From Polymorphospora lycopeni (GTDB taxonomy: Bacteria > Actinomycetota > Actinomycetes > Mycobacteriales > Micromonosporaceae), in NCBI RefSeq assembly GCF_042237075.1, contig NZ_JBCGDC010000011.1:33351-97350 (forward strand): a stretch of DNA of 64,000 nt, given 5' to 3'. Below are positions 16,317 to 25,421 of the stretch, in pieces (the first letter of the stretch is position 1; each line of letters opens with the position of its first letter). Below the pieces are notes generated by a model that saw only the letters and a list, made by a program, of their open reading frames with translations, did not search any database and was not told the origin of the DNA. The position numbers were made by a program, and so were the translations under genes.

Positions 16317-16739
16317 ATGGGCTACCCACTGCTGCACATCATGGCCCGAAACTGGCTCCGAACCGACCTGAACATGGGCATCCCGGCGAAGAGCCGGATC
16401 CGGGTCGAGAACAAGCTGCCCAGCAACAGCCAATACACCTACCGACTGGTCGTGGTGCAGACAGCCGTCAGCTCGCCCGGCGACACCACCCTGACCCTCG
16501 ACGTCGTCGACCTGAACATCGACTGCTACGCCGGCACCGACGAAATGGCCGCCGGCCTGGCCGAGATGGTCCGGTCTGCGCTGCGGCTTCGGTTCGTTCG
16601 GCATATCGATCCAGTGTCGGGCGCCTTCATCAAGTCGGTCGAGACGCTTGCCCGGCCAGCGTGGGCGCCGTGGGATGACGCCTCCGCTATCGAGCGGTGG
16701 ACGGCCGCCTACCGGCTAACGGTCCACGCAACTCCCTGA
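16317..16739 (+). CDS. Tail terminator protein
   Basis: Length is 140 aa, ATG 16317, two bases after the preceding stop. The alpha/beta pattern (YRLVVVQTAV, DVVDLNIDCYAGTDEMAAGLAEMVRSALRL) is typical of gpU-like tail terminators, which cap the growing tail tube and set its joining surface. The start is accepted on coupling to the upstream gene; no strong ribosome site is visible. Confidence 0.7.
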   Translation: MGYPLLHIMARNWLRTDLNMGIPAKSRIRVENKLPSNSQYTYRLVVVQTAVSSPGDTTLTLDVVDLNIDCYAGTDEMAAGLAEMVRSALRLRFVRHIDPVSGAFIKSVETLARPAWAPWDDASAIERWTAAYRLTVHATP

Positions 16740-16822
16740 TCTCCGCCGCCTGCCGGCGCCCTTTCCCCCGTGTCCTTACCCGGCGACCGCCGGGCCATCA
16801 CCATGCCTTCAAGGAGTGACCC

Positions 16823-17392
16823 ATGGCGGTCGACATCAGCCTGATCCGCGCCTACCAGAACGGTCTCGTGGCGGTCACCGCCTACGGCGACACCTCCATC
16901 ACCCTGCCCACCGACGCCACCACGGCGCTCGGCGCTGACTTCTCCGAGGTCGGCGCCATCAGCGGCGACGGCATCACCGAGGCGACGTCCCAGGACTTCA
17001 ACGACATCTTCATGTGGCAGGGCAACGCACTCGCTGCTTCGCTGCCGGGCGAATACGTCAAGACGTTCCAGTTCGCCGCGATGGAGACGAACCAGGTGAC
17101 GCTCGGCGTGCAGTACTCCGGATCGACGATCACGCAGACGGCGACCGGGGTGACGGTCGCGGAACGGCCACCCGCCCGGGATCTGCGTGCCTGGGTGCTG
17201 CATGGCGTCGATGGCGCCCGGCTGCAGCGGGTTGTGGTCCCGTTCGGGCAGGTCTCGGAGCGCGGCGACGTCGTGTGGTCCTCGCAGGACGTGACGGTTT
17301 ACCAGTGGACGGTCAAGTGCTTCGTCGACTCGTCCGGGAACGTCGCCTACCGCTACTACGTGGATCCGGCCCTGGCGCTCGACGAGGGCTGA
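16823..17392 (+). CDS. Major tail tube protein
   Basis: Length is 189 aa, ATG 16823 after AAGGAG. The protein is beta-rich (SLIRAYQNGLVAVTAYG, EYVKTFQFAAMETN, QWTVKCFVDSSGNVAYRYYVDP) with the length and order of siphovirus tail tube subunits. It polymerises around the tape measure. The 80-base gap upstream and clear ribosome site fit its high expression. Confidence 0.85.
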   Translation: MAVDISLIRAYQNGLVAVTAYGDTSITLPTDATTALGADFSEVGAISGDGITEATSQDFNDIFMWQGNALAASLPGEYVKTFQFAAMETNQVTLGVQYSGSTITQTATGVTVAERPPARDLRAWVLHGVDGARLQRVVVPFGQVSERGDVVWSSQDVTVYQWTVKCFVDSSGNVAYRYYVDPALALDEG

Positions 17393-17480
17393 TAGACCCG
17401 CCGGCCTGCGTGCTGTGCGGGTCCGCAGGCCGGCGTTCTACCCGCATCCACCCGCACATTCCGCACAAGGAGACCCGCAC

Positions 17481-17906
17481 ATGACGAAAGTTGAGATCGT
17501 GGAGCAGTGCATCCCGCTGCCCCCACACGCGCAAGGTGATCGGCAGGTCGCGGATCGGCTCGACAACCTCGGCCTGCTGCCCAAGGTTGGCGAGGCGGTC
17601 GCCGGCTACGAGGTACGGATCAACGGGACGCCGCTGCCGGTGGCTGTGGTCGGGTACGAGGTTGGCCCGTCCGAGGCTGGGACCATCGTCACGCTGGTGG
17701 TGCCAGCCGACGAGGTGGCGATTCGCAAGGCGTCCGCTGCCGACGAGAAGATCAGCCGGACATGGCAGCCGGGGAGCCGCGACCCGCGCGCCGACATCCC
17801 CGGCTGGACGCCGGAGGTGGTGCTGACGCATGCACCGCCCGGGGCCGCCCTGCAGCGGAACCTGGAGATGTTGCGGAAGGTGCGAGGAAGGGATCTCCGT
17901 GGCTGA
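17481..17906 (+). CDS. Hypothetical tail-region protein
   Basis: Length is 141 aa, ATG 17481 after AAGGAG. A beta-rich core (GYEVRINGTPLPVAVVGYEV, GTIVTLVVPADEVAIRKA) and a Pro-rich C-terminal part are visible. The gene lies between tail tube and tail chaperones in the same operon and overlaps the next start by 8 bases. Possibly a minor tail-tube or tail assembly factor; not assigned. Confidence 0.65.
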   Translation: MTKVEIVEQCIPLPPHAQGDRQVADRLDNLGLLPKVGEAVAGYEVRINGTPLPVAVVGYEVGPSEAGTIVTLVVPADEVAIRKASAADEKISRTWQPGSRDPRADIPGWTPEVVLTHAPPGAALQRNLEMLRKVRGRDLRG

Positions 17907-18162
17907 CAAGCAGACGCCCCAGGCGGCCGTCATCGAGGTCGTCGAGAAGCGCAGCAGACGGCAGGGCGGCGACGGCTTCGCGGGGGTCATCGTGCCAAAC
18001 GAGATCCGGCTCAACGGGCAGACGCTACTCGCGCCGAAGGACCCCCCGGTCCGGCTGCATGAGGTCACCCTCGACGACCAAAGCCTCGTACTGGCCACCC
18101 TGACCCTGTTCGTACGCCGCCTCACCGTCGACATCGAGGAACCGGAGGCCACCGATGAGTGA
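17899..18162 (+). CDS. Hypothetical small tail-region protein
   Basis: Length is 87 aa, GTG 17899. The sequence (FAGVIVPNEIRLNGQTLLAP, VRLHEVTLDDQSLVLATLTLFVRRLTVD) is a small beta-sheet protein. It shares the phrase INGxxL/LNGQxLL with the preceding protein, so the two may be related folds. Overlaps the tail chaperone gene by 8 bases. Function unknown. Confidence 0.65.
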   Translation: MADKQTPQAAVIEVVEKRSRRQGGDGFAGVIVPNEIRLNGQTLLAPKDPPVRLHEVTLDDQSLVLATLTLFVRRLTVDIEEPEATDE

Positions 18163-18601
18163 CGTCGCCTTCGACTTCGACGCCTGGTACGGCGAAACCC
18201 GCCGCGAACCGTTCACCTTCACCTGGGCCGGCGAGAAGTGGAGCCTGCCACACTTCTCCGAGATTGACTGGCGTGTCATCGATGTTGCCGCCGAACTCGA
18301 AGCCCTTGCCAGCGCGGACGAGAACGCCGAGATTCCCGTCGACCTCATCCTCAAGTTCTTCCAGCACGGCTTCCGCCTCGACCCCGAGCAGGCCGCCCGC
18401 TGGGAGCAGGTGCCGCAGCCGATCCAACTGATCATGAACATCTTCGACCAGTGGCAGAAGCACGCGGGCGCCGATCTGGGGGAACTCTTGGCCTCTTCCG
18501 ACTCCTCCGCGAGCACGGAGAGGCCATTGAAGCTGACCTCTCGCGCTACCACCAGATCCGTCTCCCGCGCGCGCTCTACGGGCGGCCGGAAGAGAGGCTG
18601 A
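18155..18601 (+). CDS. Tail assembly chaperone (gpG-like, unshifted product)
   Basis: Length is 148 aa, ATG 18155. The first 110 residues are an acidic helical protein (FSEIDWRVIDVAAELEAL, PVDLILKFFQHGFRLDPEQAARW, QLIMNIFDQW), standard for the first tail chaperone that coats the tape measure. Beyond GADLGEL the reading frame becomes a low-complexity Ser/Arg tail, as expected when the useful continuation lies in the -1 frame. Confidence 0.82.
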   Translation: MSDVAFDFDAWYGETRREPFTFTWAGEKWSLPHFSEIDWRVIDVAAELEALASADENAEIPVDLILKFFQHGFRLDPEQAARWEQVPQPIQLIMNIFDQWQKHAGADLGELLASSDSSASTERPLKLTSRATTRSVSRARSTGGRKRG

Positions 18602-18888
18602 CGCCTCGAGAGCTGCTGGCCCGGATTCGGCATCTTCCGGCCGACTCGGCGCTCGGGATCGCCGTGCTCGGGCCTGACGCCCACCTGCGGCCAGGTGACC
18701 ACCTTCTTGCCCACGTCGCCAACCTCATCGCCGCCGGCAACTGGCAGCGAGGCGGTGGCAAGGGGCAAAGGCCGAAGCCGATCAAGCTCGGCGGCGGCAA
18801 GTCGCAGAGGGCAAAGAAGGTCGACGGCGACGACATAGCCCGGCGGCTGGCGAACCTCGGATTGATCCCCGGCGCTCCTGCCGCCTGA
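18155..18888 (+). CDS. Tail assembly chaperone -1 frameshift product (gpGT-like)
   Basis: The -1 frame from about 18480 to 18888 encodes LGLFRLLREHGEAIEADLSRYHQ..., then PRELLARIRHLPADSAL and a basic tail (GGGKSQRAKK). This is the conserved second chaperone of actinophages. It has no convincing own start and joins the gpG-like frame at the G run 18478-18482, giving a fused product of about 244 residues. The ratio of the two products normally controls tail assembly. Confidence 0.8.
18478..18484 (+). promoter_or_regulatory. Programmed -1 ribosomal frameshift site
   Basis: GGGGGAA sits at the exact point where the two chaperone frames meet (zero frame CTG GGG GAA). A tRNA-Gly on GGG can re-pair with GGG after a one-base backward slip. 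The site choice is inferred from frame overlap and slippery sequence; no downstream pseudoknot was worked out. Confidence 0.65.
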
Positions 18889-18909
18889 CGATGGCCGGGG
18901 GAGGTCGCC

Positions 18910-21696
18910 TTGACCTCCCCCAACGTCGGCACTGTCGCGGTCACCGTCGTGGCCTCGGCCCGCGACTTCGCCCGGTCGCTGCGGCAGGCGGTCACCCGCG
19001 AGTTCCAGCGGGCGGCTGGGGCGATGAGCAAGGCCATCACCAGCTCGCTCAAGCTCACTGGGCTCGCGGCTGCCGCTGGTATCGGGGCGACCGCCATCGC
19101 CGGCCTCGCGTCGTCGATCGCGTCTGCGCTGCCGGTCATCGCCGCGCTCGGCACGACTGTCGCAACCGCTGCCGGCTCTCTGATCGCACTGCCCGGTGTC
19201 GCGGCCATTGCTGCGGCTGCGGTTGGCACGATCCGGCTCGGCCTGTCCGGCATGTCGGAGAGCTTCAAGGCGATCGACGCGGACGCCAAGACCTTCAACG
19301 CGACGCTGAAGGGCCTGAGCAAGAACGGCAAGTCAGTTGCCCGGCAGCTCAGGTCGTACAAGCGCGTTTTCGACGGCTTGGGCCTGCGCCTGCAGAACAT
19401 TCTGTTGCGCAACATCTCGACCACGATGCGGGTGCTGGTCACGCGCTTCCTGCCGCCGCTCACGGCCGGCATGGAGGGACTGGCGGCAGTCCTCAACGCC
19501 GGCGTCAACCGGGCGCTGCGCGGCCTGGCGACCGCCGCCAATGCGCTGACCCTCCGGTCCGTTTTCACCTCGGCAACCGCGACGGTGTCGAACCTCAACC
19601 GGGCGCTTCAACCGGTTCTGCAGGCCATGCTCGACCTGGTTCGGGTTGGCGCCGCGGTCACCGCCGAGTTCAGCGCGGGCGTGGCCGGGGCTATCACCTC
19701 GGTTGCCGAGCGCATCTCCGAACTGGCACGTAACGGCGAGATGGCGCAGATGTTCCGCGACGGTGTTGCCGCTGCCCAGCAGCTCTTTGCCCTGGGCGGC
19801 GACATCATCGGCATCATCGGCGGCATCTTCCGGGCCGCCGGAAGCGCGGACGGTGCCGGGATCTTTGGTTTCTTCGACCGCCTCAACCGCACGGTCAATA
19901 GCGCGCTCGGCCAGGGCGCCATCAAGAGCGTCTTTGAAGAGCTGGGCAGGATCGGCGAGGCGCTGACCCCGGTTCTGCTGACCCTGCTCCGGGCGCTGAC
20001 GCCGCTGGCCAAGGCCATCTCCGACGTAGCAATCGCCTTCGCGCCCGGCCTTGACCAGATCGTCGCCGCGCTCGCGGCTGGGATCAGCGCCCTCGCCCCG
20101 GCCGTGGTCGCACTCGCCCCGGCCCTGACTGCCGTGGCCGGCGCCATCGAGCCGTTCGCCGCCGTGCTTGCACAACTGATCGACGGGTTCACACCCGGCC
20201 TGATCATCCTGATCGACGGACTGTCGGCCGCGCTACGCGAACTGGCCTACGGCACCGCTGGTGCCCGCCAAGGCATGAGCAGCGCTGGCAAGGGTGCCGA
20301 AGGCATGGGCAGCCTGTTCGAGGCTGCCGGCCAGATCGGCGCCGCACTCGGCGAGGTACTTGCCGCCGTGGCCCCGACGCTGCGGACTCTCGGATCGATC
20401 CTCGCTTCCCTGATTACCGGGGCAGCGCCGGGCTTCGTTGTGTTGCTTGACGCCATCTCGCTCGCCCTGTTCCACCTTGAACCAGTTGTGCCGTTGGTGG
20501 CCGGCGCGTTTGCTGCCCTGGCCAAGGCTGTTGCTCCACTGGTGGCCACGCTCGGCGTGGCGCTGGCGGGAGGGCTCACCACGGTGTCTGTGGTGCTGAC
20601 CCAGCTATCTACGGTCCTTGAGCCGCTGATCAAGCAGTTTGCGATTGCGTTCACGTCAGCCCTGAGTGCGCTGCTGCCAACGATGCTTGAACTCGGTACG
20701 CGCGCCCTGCCTGCACTGGCCCAGGCTGGCCTAGCGCTGGCGCAGGCATTCGAGCCGCTGGCCCCGATCTTGGTGCAGATCGTCGAGGAGATGATCCGGC
20801 AACTGTTGCCGCACCTGCCGCAGATCACTGCGGCATTCATCGCGATGATCCCAAGCCTGACCCAGCTTGGGGTGCTGTTCGCCCAGTACCTGCTTGTCGC
20901 GTTCGAGGCACTACGCCCCTACCTACCGTTGATCATCTCGGCGTTCGTACAGTTGACGCCGACGATTCTTGAGCTGGTGGCAGCACTTCTGCCGCTCCTA
21001 CCGATGCTTGTCACGCTCGCGATCGTCTTCTTGCAGGTGTTCGTCGAGTCGGGGCAACTGCACCGCATGATGACGCTGCTAGTCATCGCGCTAACGATCG
21101 CAATCGGAGTTATTCGGGCGATCACCGCCGTTCTGAACGTTCTGACTGCGCCGTTCCGGGCGGTCAGTGGGGCAGCAGACACCTTCGGCACCACCGTGCA
21201 GCGATCGGCGTCGAACGCGCTTAGCGCGATCCGGGGGCTGCCGGGCCAGATCAGCGGCGCGCTCGGCAACATGGGCAACCTGCTGTATCAGGCGGGCCGG
21301 AACGTCGTGCAGGGGCTGATCAACGGCATCCGGTCGATGTTCGGCTCATTGGGAACCGTGGCCTCGAGTATGGCCGGAACGATCCGCAACTACCTGCCGT
21401 TCAGCCCGGCCAAGACAGGCCCCCTGTCCGGCCGTGGTAACCCGTACTACAGCGGGCAGTCGATTGCCGAACTGCTGGCCGGCGGCATGGACTCGCAGAC
21501 GCCGATCGTCGCCGCGGCGGCCGGTCGCCTCGCAGCCCAGGTCGCATTCCCGGCGTCGGCGTACTCGGCGGCCCCGTCCGCGCCAACAGCAAGTCACTCC
21601 GAGTATCACCTGCACAACGGCAACGCCACGCTTGAACAACTGCGGGCGCTTCAGGAGCGGCAGGCCACTCTCGCCAGGATCGGGAGGGCCCGGTAG
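18910..21696 (+). CDS. Tape measure protein
   Basis: Length is 928 aa, TTG 18910 five bases after GGAGG. The longest gene of the operon encodes a helical, Ala/Leu-rich protein with several hydrophobic stretches (ITSSLKLTGLAAAAGIGATAIAG; LVTLAIVFLQVFV; LLVIALTIAIGVIRAITAVLNVL) that may help DNA passage through the membrane. The C-terminal part (IRNYLPFSPAKTGPLSGRGNPYYSG) is the conserved end of many actinophage tape measures. It sets tail length; 928 residues implies a tail of roughly 140 nm by the usual 0.15 nm per residue rule. Confidence 0.92.
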   Translation: MTSPNVGTVAVTVVASARDFARSLRQAVTREFQRAAGAMSKAITSSLKLTGLAAAAGIGATAIAGLASSIASALPVIAALGTTVATAAGSLIALPGVAAIAAAAVGTIRLGLSGMSESFKAIDADAKTFNATLKGLSKNGKSVARQLRSYKRVFDGLGLRLQNILLRNISTTMRVLVTRFLPPLTAGMEGLAAVLNAGVNRALRGLATAANALTLRSVFTSATATVSNLNRALQPVLQAMLDLVRVGAAVTAEFSAGVAGAITSVAERISELARNGEMAQMFRDGVAAAQQLFALGGDIIGIIGGIFRAAGSADGAGIFGFFDRLNRTVNSALGQGAIKSVFEELGRIGEALTPVLLTLLRALTPLAKAISDVAIAFAPGLDQIVAALAAGISALAPAVVALAPALTAVAGAIEPFAAVLAQLIDGFTPGLIILIDGLSAALRELAYGTAGARQGMSSAGKGAEGMGSLFEAAGQIGAALGEVLAAVAPTLRTLGSILASLITGAAPGFVVLLDAISLALFHLEPVVPLVAGAFAALAKAVAPLVATLGVALAGGLTTVSVVLTQLSTVLEPLIKQFAIAFTSALSALLPTMLELGTRALPALAQAGLALAQAFEPLAPILVQIVEEMIRQLLPHLPQITAAFIAMIPSLTQLGVLFAQYLLVAFEALRPYLPLIISAFVQLTPTILELVAALLPLLPMLVTLAIVFLQVFVESGQLHRMMTLLVIALTIAIGVIRAITAVLNVLTAPFRAVSGAADTFGTTVQRSASNALSAIRGLPGQISGALGNMGNLLYQAGRNVVQGLINGIRSMFGSLGTVASSMAGTIRNYLPFSPAKTGPLSGRGNPYYSGQSIAELLAGGMDSQTPIVAAAAGRLAAQVAFPASAYSAAPSAPTASHSEYHLHNGNATLEQLRALQERQATLARIGRAR

Positions 21697-22650
21697 ATGC
21701 CGCTCCTTGCAGGGTCCGTTGTCGCTCCGCCGCCGGATCCGATCGTTGTCCAGCCCGGCCACGATGCTGGCCGCGCTCGGGCAACGTGGATCGCACCGGA
21801 CGGAAGTGTGTGGCCGCTGGATGTCCCGGAGCGCGGCTGGTTCACACCCAATCAGGTGTCCGGGCTCGGCGCGGCGCCGATCGGAATCGTGTCGGATCCG
21901 CACCCGCGCGGCGGCGTCCGGGTTCGGCACATTCAGCCGCAGGCGCGGGTCATCAACTGGCCGCTTGTTATCCGAGGGACGACTGCCGACGGGTTTCAGG
22001 CGTTGTGGCGGTCACTAGCCCGCGCTTTTACCCAGACGCGCCGGCGTGGCCCCGGTCGGCTTCAGATCGCCCGCCCCGATGGCAGTGTGCGCGAGATCCG
22101 CGCCTACTACCAGGCCGGCTGGGATGGTGAGCCGGGCCGCGGCTGGATCGACGACACTGTCGTCATCTCCCTGCTGTGCGAGGACCCGTACTGGCGGTCG
22201 ACCGCCCCGGTCCGGATCCGATACGAGCACGGATCTCCGGTCTCCTACCTGGAGCCGGTCCACCTCACCGTGTCGCCGGCATCGGTTCTTGGCACCACAA
22301 CCGCAGTCAACTCCGGCGACGTTGAGGCCTGGCCGGAGTGGACGATCACCGGTCCGGCCTCAGCTATTACCGCCACAAACGTCAGCAGCGGCGAATCATT
22401 CACCCTTGACCCTAACTGGGATGGCGACGGCGACTTACTTTCCGGGCAGACGGTCACCATCACAACTGATCCGCCCGCCGTACGTGGTCCAGCCGGGGAC
22501 GGGGATATCTGGACTGGCGCCCTCAACTGGCCCGGCGCGGTGCTGTGGGGCCTGCAGCCCGGCACCAGCAACATCCAGTTCGCGGTGAGCGGATCCGCTG
22601 CCGGCACGTCGATCGAGCTGGCGTTTGACCTGCGATTCGAGACCCCCTGA
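21697..22650 (+). CDS. Distal tail protein (Dit-like)
   Basis: Length is 317 aa, starting directly after the tape measure stop. It shows the siphovirus distal-tail pattern: an N-terminal beta domain (RATWIAPDGSVWPLD, GLGAAPIGIVSDPHPRGGVRVRHIQPQ), then WPLVIRGTTADGFQALWRSLARAF and a galectin-like C-terminal part (DTVVISLLCEDPYWRST). The hexameric protein joins tail tube to tip. It overlaps the next gene by one base. Confidence 0.82.
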   Translation: MPLLAGSVVAPPPDPIVVQPGHDAGRARATWIAPDGSVWPLDVPERGWFTPNQVSGLGAAPIGIVSDPHPRGGVRVRHIQPQARVINWPLVIRGTTADGFQALWRSLARAFTQTRRRGPGRLQIARPDGSVREIRAYYQAGWDGEPGRGWIDDTVVISLLCEDPYWRSTAPVRIRYEHGSPVSYLEPVHLTVSPASVLGTTTAVNSGDVEAWPEWTITGPASAITATNVSSGESFTLDPNWDGDGDLLSGQTVTITTDPPAVRGPAGDGDIWTGALNWPGAVLWGLQPGTSNIQFAVSGSAAGTSIELAFDLRFETP

Positions 22651-23813
22651 TGGCGATCACACTGCTTGTCACCGACCGAAACCTCAACGTCGTAGGTGAT
22701 CCGATCATCGGCTGGACTGACCTTGACGTCACGCTCCGCTTCAATGAGCCCGCGAGCGGCAACTTCAGCGCGCCGGCCTATCTGCCGCTCATGCAGCAGA
22801 TCCGGGGTGGCGGCTACCGGATTATTGTCATCCGCGATGGCCAGGTCTTCTGTGCGGGGCCGATAGAGAAACGCGGCCCGGAGAAGTGGTCGGTCGACGG
22901 GCAGGACTCCAATCCTGGCACCATCACCGTCTCTTTCTCGGATGATCTGGCGCTTGCCGTCGCTCGGGCGACCTACCCGGATCCGTCGCAGCCGGCTACA
23001 GCCCAGACCTCGGTGGCCCGCTGGACTGCCTCCGGGAGTGCGGAGACGATCCTCCGTTCCCTGTTCAACCTCAATGCCGGGCCGGGTGCTCTTGCCGCCC
23101 GTCGCGTGCCGAAGCTCGTACTTGGACCGGTGGCCGGCGTTGGGTCGAACATCGTGCTGGGCACCCGCTTCGAACCGCTTGGCGATGCCGCCCGAACTGC
23201 CGCACTAGCTGGCGGCGGGCTCGGGTTCCGCACACAGCAGGTTGGCCAGCAGGTCGAGTTGCAGGTGTATGGCCCTACGGATCGCTCCCGAAGCGTGCGG
23301 TTCAGCCGCGGTCTGGGCAACCTGCGCGAGTACGAGTACGACGAAACGGCAGCCACCGTTACCGCAGCGATCGTCGGCGGCAAGGACGAGGGCACAAGCC
23401 GCGTCATCGTCGAACGACTGAACGCGGCTGCAATCGCTGACGGCTGGCGCCTTGAAGCGTTCAAGGACCAGCGACAGTCCGACGACGACGCGGGCGACAC
23501 CACCGAGCTTGACCAAGCTGGGGACGAAGCCCTCGCAGAGGGCGCGCAGACCGCGCGACTGTCCGCCGTGACGATCGATGTCCCGACACAGCGGTACGGC
23601 GTCCACTACGGGCTCGGCGACATCGTGTCGATCGAACTGACCTCGGGCGTCGAGGTCACTGACGTTGTTCGCGCCGTCCAACTCAAGGCAACACCGGAAA
23701 CCGGTGAGCTTGTTAGCGCCCTGATCGGCAGCCAAGAGGCGTCGTCGGATCCGCTGTGGCTGACCTACACCCGCGACATTGCGCGCCGGCTCGCCCGATT
23801 GGAGGCCCGCTGA
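22650..23813 (+). CDS. Tail tip/hub protein (ReqiPepy6 Gp37-like)
   Basis: Length is 387 aa, ATG 22650. It has the family layout: a beta-rich start (DLDVTLRFNEPASGNFSAPA, YRIIVIRDGQVFCAGPIEKR), a hub-like middle and GLGDIVSIEL near the end. Such proteins form the tail hub that anchors receptor-binding subunits and are equivalent to gp27-like or Tal N-terminal domains. The position after Dit supports it. Confidence 0.8.
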   Translation: MAITLLVTDRNLNVVGDPIIGWTDLDVTLRFNEPASGNFSAPAYLPLMQQIRGGGYRIIVIRDGQVFCAGPIEKRGPEKWSVDGQDSNPGTITVSFSDDLALAVARATYPDPSQPATAQTSVARWTASGSAETILRSLFNLNAGPGALAARRVPKLVLGPVAGVGSNIVLGTRFEPLGDAARTAALAGGGLGFRTQQVGQQVELQVYGPTDRSRSVRFSRGLGNLREYEYDETAATVTAAIVGGKDEGTSRVIVERLNAAAIADGWRLEAFKDQRQSDDDAGDTTELDQAGDEALAEGAQTARLSAVTIDVPTQRYGVHYGLGDIVSIELTSGVEVTDVVRAVQLKATPETGELVSALIGSQEASSDPLWLTYTRDIARRLARLEAR

Positions 23814-23814
23814 C

Positions 23815-24735
23815 GTGGCCGAGTCTTCATATCCAGATCCGTCGGTAACCCAGCTTCAGCATGAACGGCTGTTGGGTCGGCTCGGCCCGTCCGGGCTGCT
23901 CGGCTCGCCCGCCGACCTGCCGCTCGTCTATGCGGATGGGACCGGCACCCGCACGACGAAGATCCGCGCAAACCGGCAGGCACTTGTCGAAGGCTACGGC
24001 TGGGAGAACGACGGCGTCGAGGTCACCAAAACCCACGCCGCGAACTCGTCCGGCCAGACCCGCATCGACGTGGTAGTTCTACGTCTCAGCCGGTCAACGT
24101 GGGACGTCACCTCACAGATTGTGCAAGGCACGCCGGGTGCCGGGCCGCCGGCGGTCACGATGCAGACGGGCTCGTCCGGGGTGTGGGAACTGCCGGTTGC
24201 CGATGTGGCGGTTGCCTCCGGGGCGACCACCTTTGCAGGCAGCGTTGTGACACCTCGCGCCTGGTACGTCGGCGATGACGGGCAAATCATCTGCACTTCC
24301 ACAACCCGACCGCCGCACTCCCCTGGACGGCAGATCACCGAAACAAACACTGGTCAGGTCCTCGTCTCAGTGGGCTCACAGTGGCTGATACTCAGGGAGG
24401 ACACAGGCTGGGTGCCGCTGACACCAGCCGCCGGCTGGGGCGCCCGCCTACTGCAGGTACGGCGCCTGAACGGGCAGGTCACCTTGTGGTGCAACGTTCG
24501 ACGGACCGGATCAACGCTGGCGGCGAACACGACATCGATCATCACGACGCTGCCAACAGGGTTCCGGCCAGCGGTTGGCGGCGAGGTGATCGAGATTCCG
24601 GCGATTACGCCCAGCGCCCCCGGCTACACGTTCCGGGTCTCTGTCAACGCTGCCGGGCAGGTGCGTGTCGACAGCCCGCACGGCGGGCTCGGCCCTACCT
24701 CGCATCTCGGCGCCCGCGACTCGTGGCCGGTCTAG
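23815..24735 (+). CDS. Minor tail protein, putative receptor-binding
   Basis: Length is 306 aa, GTG 23815 after TTGGAGG. The N-terminal part (ESSYPDPSVTQLQHERLLGRLGPSGLLG, ADGTGTRTTKIRANRQALVEGYGW) is typical of baseplate-attached actinophage tail proteins. The C-terminal 100 residues form a beta jelly-roll-like domain (QVTLWCNVRRTGS, GYTFRVSVNAAGQVRV), often the carbohydrate-binding tip. Confidence 0.72.
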   Translation: MAESSYPDPSVTQLQHERLLGRLGPSGLLGSPADLPLVYADGTGTRTTKIRANRQALVEGYGWENDGVEVTKTHAANSSGQTRIDVVVLRLSRSTWDVTSQIVQGTPGAGPPAVTMQTGSSGVWELPVADVAVASGATTFAGSVVTPRAWYVGDDGQIICTSTTRPPHSPGRQITETNTGQVLVSVGSQWLILREDTGWVPLTPAAGWGARLLQVRRLNGQVTLWCNVRRTGSTLAANTTSIITTLPTGFRPAVGGEVIEIPAITPSAPGYTFRVSVNAAGQVRVDSPHGGLGPTSHLGARDSWPV

Positions 24736-24745
24736 GGAGGCGACG

Positions 24746-25417
24746 GTGGCACGACAGTTGTTTGGTGGCGGCCCCGCCGACTGGACGTTCAACGCCGTAG
24801 ACGGGGTTGCCGGCGTTGATGACCTGGCCCAACTCGCGGGCGGCCAGGTCATCACCTTTTGGAATCTTGAGATCGGCGGCACCCAGTACGAGGATCTGAC
24901 CGACTCTGCCGGCACCCCGATCACGTCTGTGACGTCGTCGACCGGCGCGGACGGACGATCGGTGGGCCAGATTCCGCCGTTGTACGGCCCGGACGGCGTG
25001 GACCGGATGTGGGCCCAGGCCGGCACTGGACCGCGGGTGCTGATGTCGGCGGTTGGCGGCGGTGGCGGCTCGGTCGACCCGGAACAGCTCGAAGACCTGG
25101 TGTCGCGCGAGTTGTACGACGACAAAGGCGTTCTGTTGGTCGGCTCGTCGTTCGGGGTGCCGACCCCGGTCGACTCAGGCGCCAACGGTCAGGTGTTGAC
25201 CGCTGACAGCGCCGAGGCGACCGGGGTGAAGTGGGCGACGCCGACCGCAGCGACGGGCAACGTCTTGTACTGGACCGGTGACGACTACGCGCCGACAGCG
25301 CTCAAAGGTGCAGTCGACGTGCCCCGCGTCTTTTTGGGCCCCGTTGATCCAGACACCGTGGACGGGGTCGTGATGCCCGCCTCCGACTGGATGGTGTCGT
25401 GGATTGGTTCGTCCTGA
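24746..25417 (+). CDS. Minor tail protein
   Basis: Length is 223 aa, GTG 24746 after GGGAGG. The motif order (DWTFNAVDGVAGVDDLAQLAGGQVITFWN, GTQYEDLTDSAGTPITSV, IPPLYGPDGVDRMW) recurs in tail-tip proteins of actinophages. A short coiled-coil (SVDPEQLEDLVSRELYDD) may drive trimerisation. It ends 5 bases before the stop of the convergent minus-strand gene, so it closes the tail operon. Confidence 0.7.
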   Translation: MARQLFGGGPADWTFNAVDGVAGVDDLAQLAGGQVITFWNLEIGGTQYEDLTDSAGTPITSVTSSTGADGRSVGQIPPLYGPDGVDRMWAQAGTGPRVLMSAVGGGGGSVDPEQLEDLVSRELYDDKGVLLVGSSFGVPTPVDSGANGQVLTADSAEATGVKWATPTAATGNVLYWTGDDYAPTALKGAVDVPRVFLGPVDPDTVDGVVMPASDWMVSWIGSS

Positions 25418-25421
25418 CCGG

